Numbered from the stretch's first letter, positions 33,603 through 45,334 are shown. The stretch: DNA of 64,000 nucleotides from Neodiprion pinetum (GCF_021155775.2 NC_060234.1:16488871-16552870), one strand, 5' to 3'. Notes: a model not told the origin generated them from the sequence alone. Numbers and translations: made by a program.

Positions 33603-34475
33603 AGCCTGCACGCCGTAATTACCCACGTCGACGTGTGGATGTGCGCCGCGTCGACGAGACTTGGCAGGCAGATCTTGTTGATATGATGTCGTACGCTGAA
33701 CAAAACAAAAGCCACAAGTATATGCTCACAGTCATTGATATTTTTTCGAAGTATGCGTGGGCTGTACCGATAAAGAGCAAGTCCGGAGATGATGTTACAA
33801 AGGCGATCTGTGCTAGTTCAAGGACGGGTACCGAAAAAATTACACGTAGACAGAGAAACGGAATTTTACAACTCAAAATTTGAATCACTTATAACACGCT
33901 ATGGAATCAAACTTCACTTCACGTATAGTAATTTGAAGACGACGATCTGTGGACGCTTCAATCGTTCGCTGAAAAGTAAAATGTGAAAACGGTTCAATAT
34001 ACAAGGAAGCTGCAAATGGCTCGACATCTTATCTGATTTGGTATCGGCTTACAACAACACCAAACACCGAACCATACGAATGAAACCATCGGATGTCACC
34101 GTTGCGAACGAAAGACAATTATTACGTCAGGCGTACGGAGGGCTTCGAGCGGTACCTACCAAACCGGTAAAGTTCAAAACTGGCAACAAAATTCAAATCA
34201 GAAAATTCAAAAACGTCTTCGAGAAAGGTCACACTCCCAAATGGACGACGGAGATATTCACGATAAGCCAAGTAGGCAATACCCATCCTATGACGTACAA
34301 GCTCAAAGGTTATCGAAATCAACGCATCGATGGCAGTTTCTACGAACAGGAGCTCCTCAAGGTTGAAAATCTGGACATCCATCTCGTGGAAAAGGTTCTA
34401 AAGAAGCGTGGGAAAAAATTATATATAAAATGGTTATGTTTTGACAGTACGCTGATAAATGAATCTGACATGTAA
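33587..34475 (+). pseudogene. Maverick/Polinton integrase, copy B
   Basis: Frames in sequence give LHKPARRNYPRRRVDVRRVD, then the core with ETWQADLVDMMSYA (first catalytic Asp) and KYMLTVIDIFSKYAWAVPIKS. HVDRETEFYNSKFE (second Asp) and NRSLKSKM follow, then a long C-terminal tail with QIRKFKNVFEKGHTPKWT and LLKVENLDIHLVEKVLKKRGKKLYIKWL, a chromodomain-like end. Frameshifts near 33800 and a stop near 33984 break it. It covers the N-terminal part missing from copy A. The polymerase of the same element converges from 38107. Confidence 0.9.
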
Positions 34476-34484
34476 CATTATAAA

Positions 34485-34674
34485 TTGAATAAATAAATTT
34501 TTGTTTTGTAGTATGTATGTCTTCATTTCACACCCTATAAATTGAGTATGCTTTGTTATTTGATGCCATAGATATGTTTTTTGTATACATCACTGTGCAT
34601 TTTCAAATCACACCCTATACGCTACGATGCGGTAATTCTAAAGCTAAAGCATATCGCATAACTTGAGGTTCAGT
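34485..34674. other. Convergent intergenic spacer, copy B
   Basis: Between the integrase and polymerase 3' ends lie AATAAATAAA at 34489 (polyadenylation-type). Two copies of CACACCCTATA (~34530 and ~34603) sit inside a longer imperfect direct repeat. Confidence 0.4.
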
Positions 34675-37600
34675 TTATTTACATGGCCTATCGCCCCACG
34701 GAAACGTGTCGGTCGTGTCGTGGAATACGATCCGCTTGTCATCATTCCAGCTCACAATTAGTGCTAGCTTCTTCTGTTCTACAGTATAAGCTTCATGTTT
34801 TTCACTCAATATCAAATTTTGATTTTTTATTACATTTTGATGTTGCGAAGCACATTTCTTGTAATCGTTAGAAGTTGTTGTTTTCAATGTTGATCCTTTT
34901 ACACCCTTGGCCCGTTTCTGATCTTTCTTGTCTCCTAACACTTAAAAGGAATATAATTTAGCTCTTAATCCAACAAATACTAACATTATCTTTCCATTAC
35001 TCTCGTCTTTCATTAAGCCGAGGACTTTTTTTATTTGCTGAAGTCATTCCATAGACGGTATCGTGTGGGTTATCAGACGTGTCGAATTTGTACAAGTCTT
35101 CTTTCATACACTGGTATATGTCAGGGATAGTGAATTGATAAATTAAACTATCCGCATTGGTGTACATTAATTTTGCATGGTTTCCAAATTTCGTTTTAAG
35201 ATAATTATAGTGAAAATCGTAAAAATAGGTTTTCGAAAGATCTAGAATGAAGAAGCCTACATACAATGGCTTATTTAATTTGACTTCTGTTTTACTTAAT
35301 TCGACTATTATAATGTCTTTCTCGAAAACCGTGCAGCTATGGAAATTTGGTTTAGCAATAGCAGCTCTAGCACCGTATCTTCCATCCCATTTCGTGATCA
35401 GCCTAACATCTCTGTACTTCCTAACATTTTCCATCGTTGTACCAAAAATTGCGTTATTCATTAGTTTGTAAAAGTTTTGTTCGAATACGTTGACGGATTT
35501 TTTCCGTAAATATGTATTCAAATCTGTATCATATTTGAGCGATGGTGTTTGCCAGAATTTCATAACTTTGTGAATTTTAGCTAACCTTTAGCCTATTTGC
35601 AAACATTGTTTCAACACGTGATAATGAATAACGTAGTTTTGTTTGGAACGTAGCGTGGTCGTCAATTTTGACTGTTTACTATTTGAAATCGGAGGTAAGT
35701 AATGCTCCGGACACAATGATAAATCTTTATGCATTTCATGCACTGCGTCAGGATATTTCAAATCTACTTCTAATACGTAACCGAACTCCGCTTTGTCCGA
35801 GGTAGTAAGAACGTCACATTGTCTGAAATCTGATACCCATTTAAAGGAACTGCATGGCAGAGCAAAGCTCGTAGCACCACCGTACAAATTGTGAACGTCG
35901 AAGTACATGTGATAAGATTCTTCGACTTCTGGATCAAATGCCTCTCCCATATATCTGTTGTTGGCCTTTGCATATCGGTTCGAGCATTGCGACACACCGT
36001 CACGAATAACTTTTTCGATAAACATAATCATACCTATATCAGTGAGCATTTAGCATTCCGTCAAACGATAGCCAGGGCGCGGTGTAATAATGTAACGGGT
36101 CCAGTCTATACGTCGTCCAACAGTTCTGTCAACAATTTTGAAAAACATAAGCCAGTAAAAAAACGTCCATCTGTAAATACAAGTCTGAATATTCTCCCAA
36201 AGTTTGAACGTTAAAAGTTTGCCAAACTTTGCATGCGCGCGCGCAATCGTCATCTATTATGTCCTTGTCGTTTAATTTAAAATGAAATTGTTCTTTGGTT
36301 CGTAGTCGTCTACTCTCGAGCTTCTACCAGATATCGATGTATTCATACGGGAAAATACCTTTTCTGGTCAACGATTGAAATTCATCCAAGGCACTGCAAA
36401 ATTTGCGTGTAATTATTTTCTGATCATCACCCAAATACGATGCTAATTTCTCAAGGCTACGGGCATAAAACGAATCGAATCTAGGAATATAAACTTTACA
36501 TCTGTTCCCGCGACATATTTGGTGAACGAAATGTACTTTTCTTTATTAACGGGTAAAAGCTAAATAATACCCACGAATGATGTCGCCAATGCTTTAAATA
36601 GAAAATGTGCATCGTAAGCTGATGAATTATGGAATACCACTGGGATAGCATGTGAGTTTTGATGATTTAAATTACAGCCCGGATGAGCAGCACCACGATA
36701 CTTTTCTGTGAAATGACAGTGATCACGATGTTTTACGTTTTCGGGCGTGAAAGGTTTTTCAAAAATATGACATATTTTAGTATATTGAAATTTGTGAATT
36801 TGACCACGCATCAGAGGTTCCATAGGTACAACAGTTTTCAAATATACTTTCAACGAATGTGCCAATTCCACTAACTTATTCATTAACCATTGAATGGAAG
36901 TCTCTCCACGATTAATTTTGAGTTTTGAAATTGAATCGTTAAATGCACAATGCAGATAATAAGCTATACTGTACGGAATGTGTTTTTGATAAATGGTTCG
37001 TTTTTCCCCGATAGTTTTAAGAGTAGGTTGCAGTCAACATTCAAAATCCACGTAAATGCAGAACGGAATGGTTTCTTTATGCTTAAAATTTTCGAATTAT
37101 CGAATCTTATCCTATTCTGTTGGTAAAATAACTTTGTTTCTGTTCGAACTCATGCAATCAACTCTGTGCTCCAATAAACATCTCTCATATTTAAAGTGAG
37201 TTGGACATCTATCACATAACCAAATATGATGTGCGCATTTCGAAATTTGAGAACTTGTTAATCGCGATAAATTTCGAATCCATGCAAAATGTTATGTTAC
37301 TTTCTTTACATAATTTTCCATATCATCGTCATCATCATCATCATTAATTTCAGTCTGTAATACTAAAAGATGAATTACAGGTTTATCAGACTTGTTTCGG
37401 TTTAAGTAAACGGGTACAATTTCACTGTGTTTTTGTTTTCTTTCAGTACATTCTGTACCATAGACGTTCATCGAAAGTTTGAGTTTTTCAAATTTCGGAA
37501 TTTGGTCTAAAGACATTGGAAAATTCAAACCATCGTACCGTAGCACTGAGCTGAAATGGCGGTAAGAGCTGACTTCGTTGGGATTCTTATTGTTGGCTGG

Positions 37601-38107
37601 AAAGAGGGCTGCGGTGACCGACCAAAGAAAGCAATATGAGTCGCTGTTACGAATGTTGACGACAGTCTTCTTATCTTGAATATCCTTAGGTAGTGGTGTG
37701 TACGTGAACACACCTCCTCGTAATGGCACATACTTGTTAATATTCACAGTCAAATTGATTATTTCGATCAACGACCAGCCAGAGTCTTTTTCCTGGAAAT
37801 CCTTCACTTAGGTCAACATTTTTTGCTTCACGTTCTCTTCAAACCACCCGTGTATGTCCGTTTGTTGGAGGATGACTTGATTTTTGGTATTAAAAAATAT
37901 AATTTCTTCTACAATTTCAGCATTCTTCGTTGCGCTGAATTTACAGGACAAGAAGCAGTTCGCTTCCAAACTTCCCGCCTTTTGCAGCATCCTCTTCAGT
38001 CTTCCAACGAAGAGGTGTTTCGCATCTTCCAAGAACTTGTTCAAGTCCTTATGCCGCAGATTTATTACAGCTCCCGTTGTAATGCGGCTCTCGAAAGCTG
38101 TCTCCAA
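34675..38107 (-). pseudogene. Maverick/Polinton family B DNA polymerase, copy B (near full length, broken)
   Basis: On the minus strand it starts METAFESRITTGAVINL (38107) and continues through GGVFTYTPLPKDIQDKK and an RHFSSVLRYDGLNFP segment. Next are the EKPFTPENVKHRDHCHF and YHMYFDVHNLYGGA (motif A, ~35910) blocks, then NVFEQNFYKLMNNAIFGTTMENVRKY (motif B, ~35470, quoted here in part). Motif C is present but altered: MYTNADSLIY (~35170) where copy A has TDTDS. The two catalytic-site changes, with at least six stops or frameshifts (~37800, ~37280, ~36540, ~36050, ~35590 and ~34990), show decay. An acidic DDDDDDD run lies near 37330. It is the best copy for the N-terminal half. Confidence 0.9.
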
Positions 38108-38146
38108 ATCTTCGCACCGTACTCTATCGCTTCTTCGTCAACTTTC

Positions 38147-38607
38147 TTATCCGTGACCCACTTTTTGAAACTGTTGAAATTTAACTGTCAACGATTTCAA
38201 GATTCCAATTGTGGTCAAAATTCGTGTCTTCTGTCCGATCGTTGAGGCGTTGTTTCGTGAAATTTTATTCAAAAATTTGGTACTTTGAGTTCCAAAGCGA
38301 ATCCACTTTTGAATTTCTGTCGGCGAAGATTTCTCAGATAAAATCTTAGCGCTTTCTCCGTGATTTTTATAAATTTCAAGCACTTTTCAGAATCCATGTT
38401 TTTTTCTTCTTCTTTCAATCGCACACACTTGACAAAGCTATTAGAGACATATTGAGCCTTGTCCGAAAAGCGAAATATATATTGTAACGTGGCATTTTTG
38501 ATGCCCATTACAAGGGGCTCCTTGAACCCTGGGCGGAACCAAAAATTTAGGAATTTCCGAAATTGAGTCGCAAAGTTTTTGGAAAAGAGCGCCAGGACTA
38601 GAGTCAC
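38147..38607 (-). pseudogene. Possible upstream coding segment of Maverick copy B
   Basis: Minus-strand frames 38607-38269 and 38383-38147 overlap in different phases and contain KNATLQYIFRFSDKAQYVSNSF and KIWIRFGTQSTKFL-like stretches. They precede the polymerase start at 38107 in the same direction. I do not recognise them. They may be the N-terminal region of the polymerase gene or an unrelated ORF pair. Confidence 0.3.
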
Positions 38608-38609
38608 GC

Positions 38610-40461
38610 ATCCGAAACTACGAGAGGGGACACTTTAGCGACCAGCGTAAGATATTTCAGTTTTTTTTGGTTTTTTATTTTTCGAGCTACAACGGCATCA
38701 GGCAAGAAGTCGACACCGAATTCGAGGAAAGTGCGAAATGGCGGACTAGCAACAATTGCGAAGGAAGGATGTCGAGGCTGCGGAGGGGGAGCCGACGCAG
38801 ATCCCCGCATCGCGGGAATCCAAGGTGGACGCGATTCCCGCTGGCGGCCGGCGCGCCGCAGCCTCTCCCCCCTTCACCCCGCCAACAATTGACCAGCGAA
38901 CTTGCGACGGACCGACTAGCGACGAGGGAGCACCACGCTCACCGCCAAGACATCATGGAGCTGCGCGGAGGACGAGATTGCGACCTAGCTTTAAGTTCTG
39001 CGCAGCGATGCTATCGAAGGTGCGCGTCGAGTTGCGCGATCGACGAAATCGATGACGGATCGATTATTGCGTATTCTTGGGGGTATGACGTCACGTGTGG
39101 GATGGCGTATCGAGATCCGTGTTGCGGCAGGTGGTAGGTTTTTGAAACCACTCTAGTTCTGGCGGTCGTGATTAGTAGTCACGTTTTGGGGGAGTTTCGC
39201 GAAGCAATGGAGTCGCCAAAAAATCGCGAAGGGAATGGAAAGGGGGTTGCAAGGATGTGGAAGGTAAGCGCTGCTTCTATCCCCGCGATTGCATTTCGAG
39301 CATAATTGTGAAAAGGCTTGCCGAGTAACGGATAGCCGTTTTGGATTTGCGTGGTAGAAAAGTACTCGAAATTCTTTTGCCGATTCTCTTGCTTGATGAC
39401 CGTAGCCTGAGTACGCGGGTTAGAGTAAAGTAAATTTTGAGTTTCTGAAAAAGTTGAGTAGAGTCACGGGTTTTAGTTGAATCTTTCTCGTTAGTGAAAC
39501 CAAGTATAGCCGAATTTCGCCGTACCGGGTCGAGCCGCGTTATCGTTTTCTTTTTGTGTCACCTCTCGAGTAGGTCGGGAAGCACCGAATTGGAGTGCTC
39601 GGATTAGCGGGTAACGTTTTGGAGGATTTTGAAAAGAATTAAGTTCGGATGCGTTGCGACTGCGTATAGTTTAGGTTACGTTTAGTTGCGCCTGCATTGA
39701 GTTCCGTACCCGTTAGTTAAGATAATGTAGGTTGAGTTGAGTTACTTTGAGCTTGTGTATAGTTGAAGTTAAATGTAGTGGTGCTTGCGCTTAGTTAAGT
39801 TTACGTTTAGTTAAGATAGTGTTTAGTCGAGGTTAGGCGATGTATAGTCTAAATTGCCGTTGCGTTGCGCAGCAGTTGAGACGAGAAGTTTGAGCATGGT
39901 GTTTTAAGTTGCGAGACCAGACGGCGCACCGTCGAATAATTAGTTTTAGTTTCGTTTCGAGCGATAATCGCCATGGAGAACAAATGGCGAAGTTGCAAAT
40001 TGAGAACTGCGTATGAGGATTTTGTGATCGTCGAGGGACGTTCTAGTTAGGGAGCCGCGAGCTCATTCGAGTAAGAAATAGAGTAGGTTACGTGTAATTT
40101 TCTGTTTAGTTTTAGACTCGCGATGAGCGATTTTTGAATTTTATTTTTTTTGTTTTGTATCACCGCTATTGTGAAATATAAGGTTTCATTTTACTTTTGT
40201 TGAATAGCATGTATATTTCGAGTGTCTCTCTCTCTCTCCAAAAATTGCCCCTCCCCTCTCCGCGGTACTGAGCTATCGAGCATATGCCCGAGGAATAGCG
40301 TATTAATGATTTCGAGGCGTGTTAATCACGCCAGGCGCCCAACAAAAACTTTGCGATATTGTTTTAGATCCAGGGTACATCGTGGACGCCAAATTATTGT
40401 GCACGCGGTAAGTTCTCGGTCATTTTCTCCGAGTGACCGAGGAGTGGGAAAAATCCACGTC

Positions 40462-40506
<45 letters not shown>

Positions 40507-41628
40507 CGCGTCGATCGAATGCGATGTTGATAGGGAAGCAAGTGTGGTGCGGGTGCAGCCATGATGATGAGCGGTTTTAGCAGTTGCGAACAAATAGCGA
40601 AAGAGAGCAGACGTATTTGCGTGTAAAGCGTACGGTAGCTAATGGCCGTCGTTAGGCGACGATCGAGTCGCGTAGTCGAATAGTCATTATTATTTATCTT
40701 CGTAATTATAATAATATTAGTGTGTATGAGTCCTGAAATACAAAGAAGAAAATAAAGAAAAACAAGGCCTTTAACAAAGCTATAGTTACAAGGCTTGTTC
40801 CAGAATGACTGCTCTACACTAGCACGGTCCCTTTTATGGGCAAGCAATAACATGACTCACGCATTGTCGAAAATTCGCGAACAACCGTATGCAATATTCT
40901 TCAACGGAAATTTCAAAATATTTCTAGAACGAACCTGCAGCGCGTGTAAGATGGTAGGCCAGTTCTTGGAACTGGGCGAAAAAGTCTCAGACGCCTCACA
41001 TCCGAGAGAACTGGGATAGTGAACTAATGGCAAGAGTGATACACAAAAGTGTAGTGGTATTAGTAGATATCATTCGCTAAGAGCGTTATGAGGATGTTCC
41101 ACTTTGCCTATGGTGTTGGGTTCACGATTTCGAGGCCTATGCACTAGTGTAATAGAACAGAATGAGACAGAAATATTATGCAAATGTAATCGACAAGTGT
41201 CAACCACTTCGTGATTTTATATAGGTTTCATTGTAACCCTGAACACATGAGAAATCTGTACGAAGAGTGGGATGCCTGATGCGTCTGATGAAAATCGTTT
41301 GCAGTCGAATCATCGCAGCGTGTTCAGGTGGGTGATGGAAATCAGTGCAGTTCTAGTCTTTACGTTCCTTGTGCAACTTGGGATTTTACTTGAGTCAACA
41401 AAAATAATTTAGCGTGTGTGCGTTTTTTTTCAGCTTTCTTCAACGAATTGTTCAAAAAATGTCATCATCATCTCGATCGATGAGTTGTATCAGAATATTA
41501 GAATTTTTTTTCTTTTCTTGAGGTTCTGTGATGGGCAATCAAGACTTTGGATTTCTGACGGAATTATTTTCACAAATTTCAATGCTCATTGATAGACAAT
41601 CAAAATTTCAAACGCGTGTTTCGATTTT
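38610..41628. other. No supported gene; GC-rich start, microsatellites, degenerate GTTTAGTTA repeats
   Basis: 38750-38960 is unusually GC-rich for the window. 39660-39860 holds many degenerate copies of (A/C)GTTTAGTTAAG. 40222-40240 is (CT)n and 40466-40505 is (AT)n. Open frames here are short and mutually overlapping on both strands. No domain was recognised. Confidence 0.5.
40466..40505. repeat. (AT)n microsatellite
   Basis: About twenty uninterrupted AT dinucleotides. Confidence 0.98.
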
Positions 41629-42309
41629 TGGAGTTTACTCCTTAAGAAACGATTCAAGTTATAGGGCCCGGTACGGAAATTATATAAGGAGTAAAATCTA
41701 GTGTAACACGAAAACTTGAGGCGTTATAGAAAGAGACAAACATATATATTGAACGTGCAAAAGAATGAGATTGAATACATTACACAGCGTATCCTATACT
41801 CGAGATCTCTTCTTTGTGCGGTGCTTCGTAGTCTAACTGTGTGATTCACTACCTCTGGTGTGAGAGTTGAATGTGTGCGTATGTTTGTACGTGTGTGTTG
41901 TGTGCCTGCGTATGATTTTATAAGACGTGACGTTATCGCATCAAAATATTTGAAAATATGTAAGATATTGATTTAGATGATAATGAAGAAGAATCCGAAA
42001 AACACATGGATGCGGTTAGTTGGTAAGCTTATCGTTGACATTTATGAATAATATACATTTCAAATACGATCAACTAAATCTTTTATTCAGTGTTTTTATT
42101 ATTTTTGATTAATTTAGAAAGTTGGTACTCAGGGGTTTTTGCGGTCACTTATTACGAATGCGCACTCAAAACTTGGAAATTTTTGAAGTAATACAAATAA
42201 TCCGAATAATTACAGTTTGTTTCTCTTATCATTTCGAAAGATGCGTTCATTTACCTTCTTTTTCTATTCGACATATATCATAATTATCGTTCGTAAGGAG
42301 TAAACTCCA
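41629..42309. repeat. Inverted-repeat-bounded 681-bp unit
   Basis: TGGAGTTTACTCCTTA at 41629-41644 is perfectly complementary to TAAGGAGTAAACTCCA at 42294-42309. The interior is non-repetitive and contains a (TG)-rich stretch near 41860. No target duplication is visible, so MITE status is only a possibility. Confidence 0.4.
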
Positions 42310-42405
42310 GTCGTGCGTCGGAGTTGACACACGCACTTTTTTTTATTATTTTTTTTCTCAGACATGGAATACGTTCGGATCACGGCTAACATCAGAGTGC
42401 CGTGA

Positions 42406-42930
42406 GAATGGGCATGTCAACTTCCGGTTAACTTACTTATGAATGGAATTGAAATGGCAATCGCTGCATATCGGAACAACAAGAGTGACATTTATGTTCA
42501 TCAGGCAGCAGTATTGACGCTGCTTGAACGTGAACATGACGGAACCTGGTGGTTTCGAGAAGTGTAAGCTGATATTACATCGTAACAAAAAACAACCATT
42601 TTTTTTTTTCATTTTCATATTTTTTGCAGTAAGAAAATTAGCATGCTCTAAGAAAGAAATATTCATTTGTTGGTTAATAATATTATTTTTATGATGTATT
42701 TTTTAGTTTTCAAAGTATCGGGTACTACGACAGTTTCATGACGTTGACAAAATTTATTTGCTCTCTTTATTTTTTACCATAACAATTATGAAACTTATAT
42801 GATCCTAGGTTTCTTGAATTTTCTAAAATTACATTATTTATTTTTTCTCTGTTTCAGATCACTACTGGATTAAAACGTGGTTGAAGAGAAAAAAAGCAAT
42901 TGTAGACATTTTTATTGAATAAAACATGTT
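42406..42930 (+). CDS. Candidate terminal exons of an unidentified host gene
   Basis: From 42406 the plus-strand frame reads EWACQLPVNLL then MNGIEMAIAAYRNNKSDIY and VHQAAVLTLLEREHDGTWW, ending at a good donor GTAAGC (~42565). A pyrimidine-rich acceptor TTTCAG ends at ~42858. Joining the two keeps the frame for a few codons to a stop (VSLLD), and AATAAA follows at ~42917. The alternating alpha-helical pattern could be an Armadillo/HEAT-type unit, but this is inference. The upstream exon could not be placed, because TGA lies in frame at 42403. Confidence 0.25.
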
Positions 42931-43067
42931 TTACTGATTTATATCATCATCATCAGCATCCCCATAATTCTCTTAAATGATATTTGTTATTATGATTGAT
43001 TCTTTTTCTATACATATACATATTATTGGAACAGAGATAACGATTAAGATGTTTATTTGATGAAACT

Positions 43068-43765
43068 TACTCGAGAGTCGACACATCCGCAAATTCCACT
43101 TGGTTGTACTGACAACCCAGGTATCTCACGAACAGTCGATCGTCCTCGGTAGCTTGCGCCATGTTCTGGAACAGAACGTCGTCCTCGCAAAGGACTTTCG
43201 CCATCTATGCTGGGAGGAACAAGCTGAACGTACCATCGATGTCGATAGCCACCCGTTGTCCGAACCATGTTTGTACTCTTCTTACGCTTTTAACTCGGTA
43301 ATTTTTCAAGATCTCCAAGTCTACCAGCTTTCTTGTGGGTGGAAATTCCTCCAGTTTACCAATTGTATTGAGTTTGGTAAGACCCACTTTTTGGACAGTT
43401 TTTTTCACTTTGTGCTTTCACTCTTTATTAAAGTTCAAATACTCTAACTTTTCAATCAATTTGTTGAGTTCAAATTTTTGATCAATAATATTTTTCAAGT
43501 TTTCTATATTTTTCAAGAATATGTATATCTATTCGCTGCCGCAGTTCTCTTAGTTTCGAAGTGCTGATTAGCGGAGGTGTGAGACTAATGTTCTGGCATG
43601 AAATTTTGACTTTCATAGCCGCATTTCTCCTATCGAGCGTATCTATTTGCTGCCACAGTTCTCTTAGTTTCGAAGTGCTGATTAGCGGAGATGTAAGACT
43701 AATGTTCTGGCGTGAAATTTTGACTTTCATAGCCGCATTTCTCCCATCAAGCGCACAATCCTTTA
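43068..43765 (-). pseudogene. Element-associated protein with coiled coil and putative OB-fold
   Basis: On the minus strand the frame begins with two copies of a 38-codon unit (MKVKIS.QNISLT.PLISTSKLREL). A helical KFELNKLIEKLEYLNF stretch and one stop follow, then LVDLEILKNYRVKSVRRVQTWFGQ and AIDIDGTFSLFLPA. A TAG at 43202-43204 follows, and the frame goes on to VLCEDDVLFQNM, LFVRYLG and a stop at ~43070. The KSVRRVQT.FG..VAIDIDG..SLFLPA pattern resembles small ssDNA-binding-like proteins that I associate with insect mobile elements; this is a pattern match only. It lies just outside the copy C terminal repeat (43812). Confidence 0.45.
43526..43753. repeat. Two 114-bp tandem copies within the gene at 43068-43765
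   Basis: Units start at TATCTATT (43526) and TATCTATT (43640), exactly 114 bp (38 codons) apart, with only a few substitutions. The duplication keeps the minus-strand frame open. Confidence 0.9.
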
Positions 43766-43811
43766 GAAATTTCGAGAAGCTTCATAAGATACAGACAAAA
43801 CGTCTGCGGAA

Positions 43812-44470
43812 CTTTCCAGAAATTCAACGTTGCACCGAAATCCTTTAACCACAGGCCGCTCAACGTCAAATCTAATCTCGTTGGACGATTCCAAGTATTG
43901 TTTTCGTCGGACGATTCCGAGAATTGTTTGTCGACCTAAAATTAGTTCAAGGTCGTTGCATGAGCCTTCCAACGTGTACCTCCCCCTCGAAACCTCTCGA
44001 TCGTCAAAGAATCTTTTCGAACCTTCTGCAAGCTCTCAAAATCTGACACGTGCGAGGATTCTCGGTCGAACGTCCATAGATTCACGGGGTGCGCTCGAAT
44101 GCTCGAGGGTTCACGGGTGCGCTCGGTAATGTAGTTACTTGATCCCGCTCGATGAGCATGATAACCGAGAGCGCTATTTATCTGGTAAGAGTAAGATTCA
44201 AGGTAACTGATAGCTAATTTCACACACTTCTTACCGACGAAGAACGCACGTGGAATGAAAACTATGGCAATTTCGGGGATTTTTTACCAACGATCACAGT
44301 CATTTGGGGGATTTCTTACCGACGATCATGGTCATTTAGAAGATTTTTTTCACCGACGATCGATCAGCAAAGCACATCTTATCTTACGAGGAGCGGGGGT
44401 AACCTTCGAAGGTTTGCGTCTGGGTAACCTTCAAGGGTTTGCGTTTGGATTTGCCGGTAAAGAAGTTGTT
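43812..44470 (+). repeat. Maverick copy C terminal repeat (TIR), inverted relative to 3850-4475
   Basis: It aligns with the reverse complement of 3850-4475 from CAGAAATTCAACG to TTTGCCGGTAAAG. This includes the subterminal 33-bp units (GGGGATTT.TTACC.ACGATCA..GTCATTT) at ~44275-44340 and the paired GGTTTGCGTCTGGGTAACC units at ~44398-44450. The match ends inside what is integrase coding sequence in copy A (LPVK), after which copy C diverges. Copy C faces right. Confidence 0.78.
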
Positions 44471-45334
44471 TCTACGCAGAACCGGCCTTGTATACCTACT
44501 GTCATTTCACGGGTAAGTATCGCGGCCCCGCTCACAAGGGGTGCAATTCAAATTTCCAGAAGACACACACCATTCCCTTGGTGTTCTACAATTTGTCGGG
44601 TTATGATTCCTATTTTGTAATAAAATCTTCACCTTTGAAAAGAATCGGTAGAATAACCTCTGTTGCCCGTTAACAAAGAAAACTACATCTCGTTCACGCA
44701 AATGGTTGATGGAACTCTCATGAGCTTAAGATTCATAGATTCGTTGTGGTTTATGGCAAGTAGCGTGGAGAACTTTACCTCGTACATCGATGCGGCGGAT
44801 AAGGGGATAACTCGTAAGTTTTACCGCGATCTCGAAAAATTCGATTTGATTACTCGTAAGGGTGTTTTTCCAAACGAGTACGTTGATAGTTGGGAAAAAC
44901 TGGATGAATTAGAATTATACCGTGTAAAGAAGATTTCTATTCAGCCCTCAGCGATTCACACGTAACGGAGTATGATTACCAGCACGCGAAAAACGTTTGG
45001 GATGAATTTAATCTGAATACGTTGGGCGAGTACTCGGATTTATATTTAAAAACAGACGTCCTTTTGCTTGCTAATATATTTGAAAATTTCCGCGCTAGTT
45101 GCATGAAAACGTACGATTTAAACCCCCTGCATTACTACAACGCACCGGGGCTTGAATGCGATGCTATGCTGAAGCATACCGGAGTCAATCTCTAACTCTT
45201 AGATGACCCCAAAATGGTGTTGTTTATCGAGAGAAGCCTATGGGGTGGTGTGGCGCAGTGTTCGAATAATATACGCCCAAGCGAATGATTGCTTTATGGG
45301 AGCCAATTTCGATCCTGACAAAGAGGAATCATAC
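44471..45334 (+). pseudogene. Maverick/Polinton DNA polymerase fragment, copy C
   Basis: Starting at ~44499, phases give CHFTGKYRGPAHKGCNSNF, NLSGYDSYFVIKS, LLPVNKENYISF and RKFYRDLEKFDLITRKGVFPN. After a break, TLGEYSDLYLKTDVLLLANIF and HYYNAPGLECDAML follow, ending FDPDKEESYF at 45334. These match copy A at ~860-1700. The frame is broken near 44610, 44650, 44960, 45195 and 45270. It ends exactly at a piggyBac-type terminus; four codons' worth of matching sequence (TTAATGTACTT) reappears at 50357-50367. It is a partial, dead gene. Confidence 0.88.

Noticed and set aside
38667..39137. Arg-rich plus-strand ORF of 156 codons
   Set aside because: GC-rich stretch with open frames on both strands and no domain or conserved segment.
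41964..42021. Acidic exon (DIDLDDNEEESEK) upstream of the candidate host exons
   Set aside because: It ends at a good donor, but no acceptor downstream keeps the frame open, so the link is unsupported.
4475..43812. The two long terminal repeats as ends of one 39-kb element between them
   Set aside because: Integrase and polymerase lie on the outer sides of both repeats, so each repeat points away from the interval.
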